Below, in pieces: positions 58,874-64,000 of a DNA stretch of 64,000 bases. Made by a program: the position numbers and the translations under genes. The notes under the pieces were generated by a model, which saw only the letters and a program-made list of their open reading frames with translations, did not search any database and was not told the origin of the DNA. Source of the DNA: Lumbricus terrestris (Eukaryota > Annelida > Clitellata > Crassiclitellata > Lumbricidae); the NCBI GenBank assembly GCA_949752735.1, contig OX457039.1, forward strand, positions 46,151,599-46,215,598, in the 5' to 3' direction. The first letter of the stretch is position 1, and each line of letters opens with the position of its first letter.

Positions 58874-59657
58874 GGGCAGACGGTTATCGACAGGCAGATA
58901 AGCAGAGAGTGACCGCAACATAGATGTACGTTCACACTTATAATAGGAGGACAACAAATAAGACCGTGGAAGAGGAAGAGAATTGCAAAGGTGGCCGAGC
59001 AGCAGATACGTCGTCATCTAGAAGTGCATTAAGATACATACAACGATTAATGAAGGTCGGTGCGTGTAGCAAAGAGGCAGCAGCAGCAGCAGCAGCAGCA
59101 GATGATGGACGAAGATGATGTTGAGTGAGATGAAGAGTCGTAGAAGATGCAACACAATTCATAATCATGAAGCGGATGCAAGGAATCGAAACCATCGAAA
59201 TCAATCTCATTGCATTCATTTGCATTGCTACACGATGCAGTGTCTAATCCTGTTTCTACCTCCTCTGCATGGTAGGGATGAAGGTTTCCGATGGAGCGTG
59301 GGGGACGGGCACAACCGAGCGTCAGAAATTTTCTGAATTTCCACATTGCAATGGCAGCATAATATACTAAGCCGTCATCTAAACAAAATTGCTATAGGCT
59401 ACTCTTTCAATGTTGATAAGAGTGGTCAAGTTCTATAGTTTGATTGTGCAGTGGCGTAGACCTATACGTAGGCCACAAATGTAATCACTAGGGGCTAAGG
59501 TTTTTGCAACTGTTTCTTAAACACTGATACACCTGGTGGTATAGCTTACTGAAGGAATGTTCGGTCAGTTCCGTTTTTGTGCAGGAGAAGGTTTTATGAA
59601 TTTCGACGCCCAATAGATGAACTAAGAAGTAAAGTGGAAGAAATAATATATTATACC
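58874..59657. other. no gene recognised; (CAG)8 at about 59079-59102
   Basis: A CAG run and a TGCATTGTC-rich patch. Short frames on both strands are unrecognised. Confidence 0.45.
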
Positions 59658-59665
59658 CACGTGAC

Positions 59666-59877
59666 CAAGGCCGTAGCTAGGGGGTGTTTTGGGTGTTTGA
59701 ACACCCCCCCCCCCCGAAATGGAAAAGTTGGGAAAAATAATAGAATGCATTTACTAGCACATGATGTAAAAACCATGAAATAAAACCATGAAAACACTCC
59801 CCGAAAAAAGGTCATCGGTTTTTCGGACTGGAAACTGAAGAAACACCCCCCGAAATCAAAACCTGGCTACGGCCCTG
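59666..59877. mobile_element. 212-bp hAT-like MITE, second copy, perfect TSD
   Basis: Ends CAAGGCCGTAGCTAGG and CCTGGCTACGGCCCTG. Flanks are identical, CACGTGAC (59658-59665 and 59878-59885). The interior matches the 55193 copy (GTGTTTTGGGTGTTTGAACA, AATGCATTTAC, ATGAAATAAAAC, AAACACCCCCCGAAAT), with a longer C run. Confidence 0.93.
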
Positions 59878-60118
59878 CACGTGACTTGAAGATTCTTCCG
59901 ATGCGTTGGCTGAGGAGGTGGAGGAGGCGGATGACCTGGTCAGTGTGGTCAGTCGGATCAAAGATCTCGACTCATTATTATTTAGCGCCTTTATTCGCAT
60001 CAGAGGGGCTGCAGCGGCAGAAGGTCTCTTCAATTAATCTTTGTACAAAAAAATGCAACGACGTCGTTCACTACATACACGATGCAATCACGAGTCACGA
60101 CAATAGTGTGTCAACTCT

Positions 60119-60386
60119 TCGACGGACGGATGGACGGACAGACAGACAGACAGACGGACTGACGGACGGACAGGCATGCATACAGGTGGGCGGACGGACG
60201 GACGAACTGACGGACGGACGGGCAGACAGACGGACGGACAAACAGACAGACAAATGGGTGGACGGACGGACAGACCGATGGACAGACGGACGGACAAACA
60301 GACAGACAAATGGGTTGACGGACGGACAGACAGATGGACAGACGGACGGACGGACGAACTGACGGACGGGCAGACAGACGGACGGT
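60119..60386. repeat. (GGAC)n/(AGAC)n satellite, about 265 bp
   Basis: GGAC and AGAC tetranucleotides with a repeated higher-order block (AAACAGACAGACAAATGGGT twice, at about 60239 and 60295). Confidence 0.95.
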
Positions 60387-60453
60387 CATCCGGGTCATCG
60401 TAGCAGAATGTCAATCGAAACTGATTACAGACTGTGCACAGAAAATCGTATAC

Positions 60454-60527
60454 ACTATATATATATATTCACAGATATATTCATGTATATATATTCACAG
60501 ATATATTCATGTATATATATTCACAGC
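60454..60527. repeat. AT-rich minisatellite
   Basis: TATATATTCACAGATATATTCATG repeated about two and a half times with a period of about 28 bp. Confidence 0.9.
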
Positions 60528-60731
60528 AGGCGACGGAGTTTTCCCATTAATCAGGAGACTACAACGACGACAATGGTGACGACGACAATTAACGACGGCA
60601 AAAAAGATGCAACGACCACGATTAAGCGACAACGACAAACGACGACAAAGTAGAGCAAAAAATTGAAGACAATGAAAGCAACAATGCATGCCGTGATATT
60701 GATGCCGTATGTATGTGTATATATATATATA

Positions 60732-60745
<14 letters not shown>

Positions 60746-60762
<17 letters not shown>

Positions 60763-60886
60763 ATGTTATGTATGTATGTATGTATGTATGTATGTATGTA
60801 TGTATGTATGTATGTATGTATGTATGTATGTATGTATGTATGTATGTATGTATGTATGTATGTATGTATGTATGTATGTATGTATG
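60746..60886. repeat. (TATG)n microsatellite, continuous with a SINE tail
   Basis: About 35 TATG units. On the minus strand the array directly continues the 3' end of the SINE at 60887-61089 (TATAACAAGTACACATACAT...), so it is best read as the expanded SINE tail. Confidence 0.95.
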
Positions 60887-61089
60887 TGTACTTGTTATAG
60901 CACCCGTTCGAGATGTTACTCAGAGGCGCTCCCGACTACAGCGCGGACACTGAATTAGAGTTTCACGCCGGAGCGTATGAGCAACTGCGATTGAAGGACT
61001 TGTTCAGAGTCCCTACGCGGCCGATAAAGGTGGATTAGAACCCGCAACCTTCCGGTGCCAAGGCACCGACCATACCGCTGCACCACCCC
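60887..61089 (-). mobile_element. tRNA-derived SINE, copy 4 (minus strand)
   Basis: Read on the minus strand: head GGGGTGGTGCAGCGGTATGG, B box GGTTCTAATCC (one change from the other copies), body GGGACTCTGAACAAGTCCTT, CAGTTGCTCATACGCT, GGCGTGAAACTC, tail GGGAGCGCCTCTGAGTAACA, then TATAACAAG. The most diverged full-length copy. Confidence 0.9.
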
Positions 61090-62204
61090 ATGTTGACATG
61101 CTGAAGCGATGAGTAGCCCGGACTAATGCTATATTTTGTCATTGTTTCTACTGCTAGAAAAGCTTGACGAAGATTCAACTGGACCATGGTCCCACTCAAA
61201 AAGTGGGACATAGATTAGTGGGAGGTAGGCCTAGTCTTTGACCCACCCTTCAACCATTAGCTAGAAACGTTTTGCGCCAAAACCTTTCCAATATAGGCTA
61301 TAAAAAAGACCCGGAGAATCCTGCCAGCAAAGAGGGGAGAAGTCTAAGTTACCCACCGAGCAAGCAAGGTCTGTGGGAGATACTCAAAAGGTCACCCAAA
61401 GGTCATCCAAAAGGTCACCCAAAAGTTCATCCAAAAGACACGCGACGAGCGAAAAGAAGTCATGACAACAATTATTCTGCGACATTCAAACACGAATTTA
61501 TTATTCGCGACGAGAGCAGAATTTTTGCGACGCAAAGTTAGATGTGCCTTAACCTGGGCCTGGGCCTACTTGGCCCCTCGTGGATTCGTCGCTCGTCTCA
61601 GGGGTCCCATGCACTCACAAACCGTGCCTATATAGCCTATAATACAATGACTATATGTCCATTCGCATTAGAACTGTTCGTTCGTTCACTGCTCACTCAC
61701 TCACGTTTCGATGCTCAGAGGATGTTTGGCTCGAGCCATGAATCTTGAGCATCATCGTCAGCCTGTTGATGAGTGGGAAGTCAGACAACGTTTCTCGGGG
61801 GGGGGGAGGTTGGACAGGTGGGGTGGGTGGGGTGGGCGCACGAGGCTGCAGGGTGACGCATGTCCGCTGGCGACTGCAGCTGTAGAGAAAGGCGATTGAT
61901 GAATGCGCCGCCAGTCCCCAGAGCTGAACATTTGCAGATGTACATGTATGTCGTCTTTCGTTCACGAAGAGGACGAGGAGGGAGGAGGGAAAGAGGGTAG
62001 GTGGTGGGGGGATGAGGAAGGAGACGAACGAATAGGTGGAAGAGGAAGAAGAGGAAGAATAGTTGTAGAAATATGATGAAGTCATAGAGGAGCAAAAGAT
62101 GGACAAAGAAGGGAAGAGGACAGAGAGAAAGAAGAGAAGGAGACAAATAAGGAATAGCAGTGGCGGCGGCAGCAGCAATAGCAGTAGAAATAAACTTATA
62201 GTAA
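61090..62204. other. no gene recognised; 13-bp repeats at 61386-61438
   Basis: About four AAAGGTCAYCCAA units at 61386-61438. A G10-type run lies at 61798-61806, followed by GGTGGG repeats. Purine-rich sequence at about 61970-62150. Confidence 0.45.
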
Positions 62205-62545
<341 letters not shown>

Positions 62546-63848
62546 TAGCAGTAGTAGTAGTCGTAGTCGTAGCAGTAGTCGTGATCGCAGTCACAGTGGC
62601 AGTAGCAGTATCAGTAGCAGTAGGAGGGAACTGAAGACGAAAAGATTTTTAAGAAGGACGAGAATAGGTCTAACTTTTGGAATATAGGCAAAAGCACCTC
62701 GGAAAGAAGTATACGCGGAGAAGGTTGAAAATAGAGATGTGGAACTTGTAGAGAAGCAAAGGAAAGAGAGGTTAATAGGGACAATGGTCATAGGTAGGCC
62801 TATCTAATATATGCAGGATGGACTGGAAGGAAAGATATGCGAGAAAACAGAAGTGAAAGTGGAGATTGGAAGTAGTAAAGGATGAAGTTATGGCTCAAGT
62901 TGCACTGATGGATGAAGACGCCAGCATTTCAGGTTGTGGGGTCTAGTCTGAATAATAGCGTGCCATGGATTGCCCTGGATCTGCAGTAGACTACTACTGG
63001 TAGGAAAAGAAACTGTGGAAGAAAGTGGATCATAAGTATTGGGAGAGAAGGTAATGTCAAGTTGACATTGCCAACCAAGTGCAGGCACGTGCGATATAAA
63101 AGGTGGCTGTCGTTCAATCACTCAAATCTGGCTACCGTACACACAAGGGAGTCAGAAAGACAAAAGACTTGACATTGCATCGGGAGATTATGCAGCCTAT
63201 GCGGTAGTTGAACTTCTCTAGTCACTTAACCCTTTAGGCTACTATAGTCAGCGATGGGTCGTGTGGAAAAATATGATGATTTGCTGCAAGATTAATGACT
63301 CTAGCCATGTGATACGGCGTATAGACCCCCTCTATAAGCGGCCATCTCTCCTCTTGCACTTATAGCATGGAGCAGACCGCTAGCTGTTGGGACTCATGGT
63401 GTGCAGTCGCTTGCTGAGTGCTGATCCCACCAAGACGAGAAATTAACCTGCTAGAAGAGAGAACGCCGCTGTCATCGTCGTCGTCGTCGTTGGGCAGTGA
63501 ATCTAAATTCTTCGTTGAACGGTCTTTCTTTGCAGTGTGCTGCAGTCTTCATAACCCCCGCAGGCGCTCATTAATTATTCAGCATGTGCCGTTCGTCTTG
63601 ACGTAGCCCTGTGTGTACGCATGCGCAGGATTTACTGGAATAGAATGTAGCACACAGCTCGACCTTACGCTTTTAGTCCCTTGCGAGTTTTGTCCGACGA
63701 ATTGGCTTCATCTACGCCGCTCACTCAGCCAAAATGGCGTTTTCGAAACTGAAAGAGGTTTTATAGTTAGCCTAACTTTTTATGCGAACGTTCTTATCTT
63801 CATCTCATGGACTTAGACTGACGTGTGTATAGGCCTACTGTCCATTTT
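62546..63848. other. no gene recognised
   Basis: Short (CGT)n at about 63472-63492. A plus-strand ATG at 63734 in AAAATGGCG context opens only about ten codons before a stop. No supported exon. Confidence 0.45.
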
Positions 63849-63850
63849 TA

Positions 63851-64000
63851 GTGGCGGCGCTAGGAGGGCTACAGGGCTAAGCCCTCCTATAAAAGGCTAA
63901 GTCCCCCCCTAAAAAGGCCATCCGGGTTTTTTTACATGCAAAACTGAAATATTTCCACGATTTTCGACCGGATGACTAAAAAAGGTCGTCAGACATTTTT
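63851..64000 (+). mobile_element. possible hAT-type element, left end, truncated by the window
   Basis: AGTGGCGGCGCTAGGAGGGC resembles CAGTGGCG-type hAT termini, followed by G- and C-rich subterminal blocks (GGGCTAAGCCCTCC, GTCCCCCCC). The right end is outside the window, so neither TIR nor TSD can be checked. Confidence 0.35.

Noticed and set aside
58481..59017. Frames with Gly-Arg-Thr-Asp or Ser-Val-Arg-Pro repeats
   Set aside because: The GGAC tetranucleotide has no stop in any frame; several overlapping frames on both strands are open for that reason.
59446..59490. GTGGCGTAGACC...GTAGGCCAC as a tiny TIR element
   Set aside because: Only five-base arms are complementary and no flanking duplication is present.
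13817..61089. Functional tRNA genes at the A/B-box sequences
   Set aside because: The boxes sit in SINE heads with a shared non-tRNA body and tail; no complete cloverleaf could be drawn.
63734..63769. ATG in AAAATGGCG context as a first coding exon
   Set aside because: The frame stops after about ten codons and the following donor-like GTTTTA is weak.

Overview
The window looks like nuclear DNA from an animal. It has low gene density, no operon-like gene packing, very abundant di-, tri- and tetranucleotide microsatellites, tRNA-derived SINEs, LINE remnants with microsatellite tails, and many short terminal-inverted-repeat (TIR) elements. The repeat style and the frequent TAGGCCTA-type palindrome suggest a marine invertebrate, possibly a deuterostome. 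That placement is inference; nothing here fixes the species. I recognise no intact protein-coding gene. The best host-gene evidence is one candidate first coding exon on the minus strand (9918-10032: signal-peptide-like, strong splice donor, phase-1 end). A CpG-rich, promoter-like stretch lies at about 44.0-45.5 kb. Most long open frames are translated microsatellites and are not annotated as genes.

Layout. 0-10 kb: short tandem duplications, a 480-bp CAT/CAC satellite, TTR-rich repeats, and a degenerate LINE at about 6.33-7.27 kb. 10-15 kb: the candidate exon, a 773-bp hAT-like MITE with an imperfect 8-bp target-site duplication (copy A), SINE copy 1 and retroelement tails. 15-24 kb: mostly unannotatable intergenic or intronic sequence, plus SINE copy 2 and an unusual 445-bp-spaced duplication next to it. 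24.7-27.3 kb: a degenerate LINE reverse transcriptase ending in a GAT-repeat tail, into which MITE copy B has inserted. 28.6 kb: another 8-bp-TSD MITE. 29-44 kb: sparse, with SINE copy 3, a second LINE 3' end carrying a perfect 19-bp hairpin, and simple repeats.

45.5-56.5 kb is a nested transposon cluster and the most interesting part. A mariner-like transposase remnant ends at its TIR. A 2.2-kb element (46085-48285) is inserted across that end, with a 22-bp TIR, an 8-bp TSD, TCGA-rich 67-bp arrays at both ends, and an internal array of about 14 units built on the CRE palindrome TGACGTCA. A 2.77-kb hAT-like element (48301-51066, 15-bp TIR, perfect 8-bp TSD) lies directly against it. Further on are more mariner fragments, one split by a 336-bp hAT-like MITE with a perfect TSD, and two copies of a roughly 210-bp MITE, also with perfect TSDs. 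52-63 kb is dominated by very long microsatellites (AGA, TTC, TCC, GGAC, TATG, TAG), one of them growing from the tail of a minus-strand SINE.

The window reads as a record of transposition rather than a set of cooperating genes: retroelement tails seed microsatellites, microsatellites receive MITEs, and DNA transposons nest in each other.
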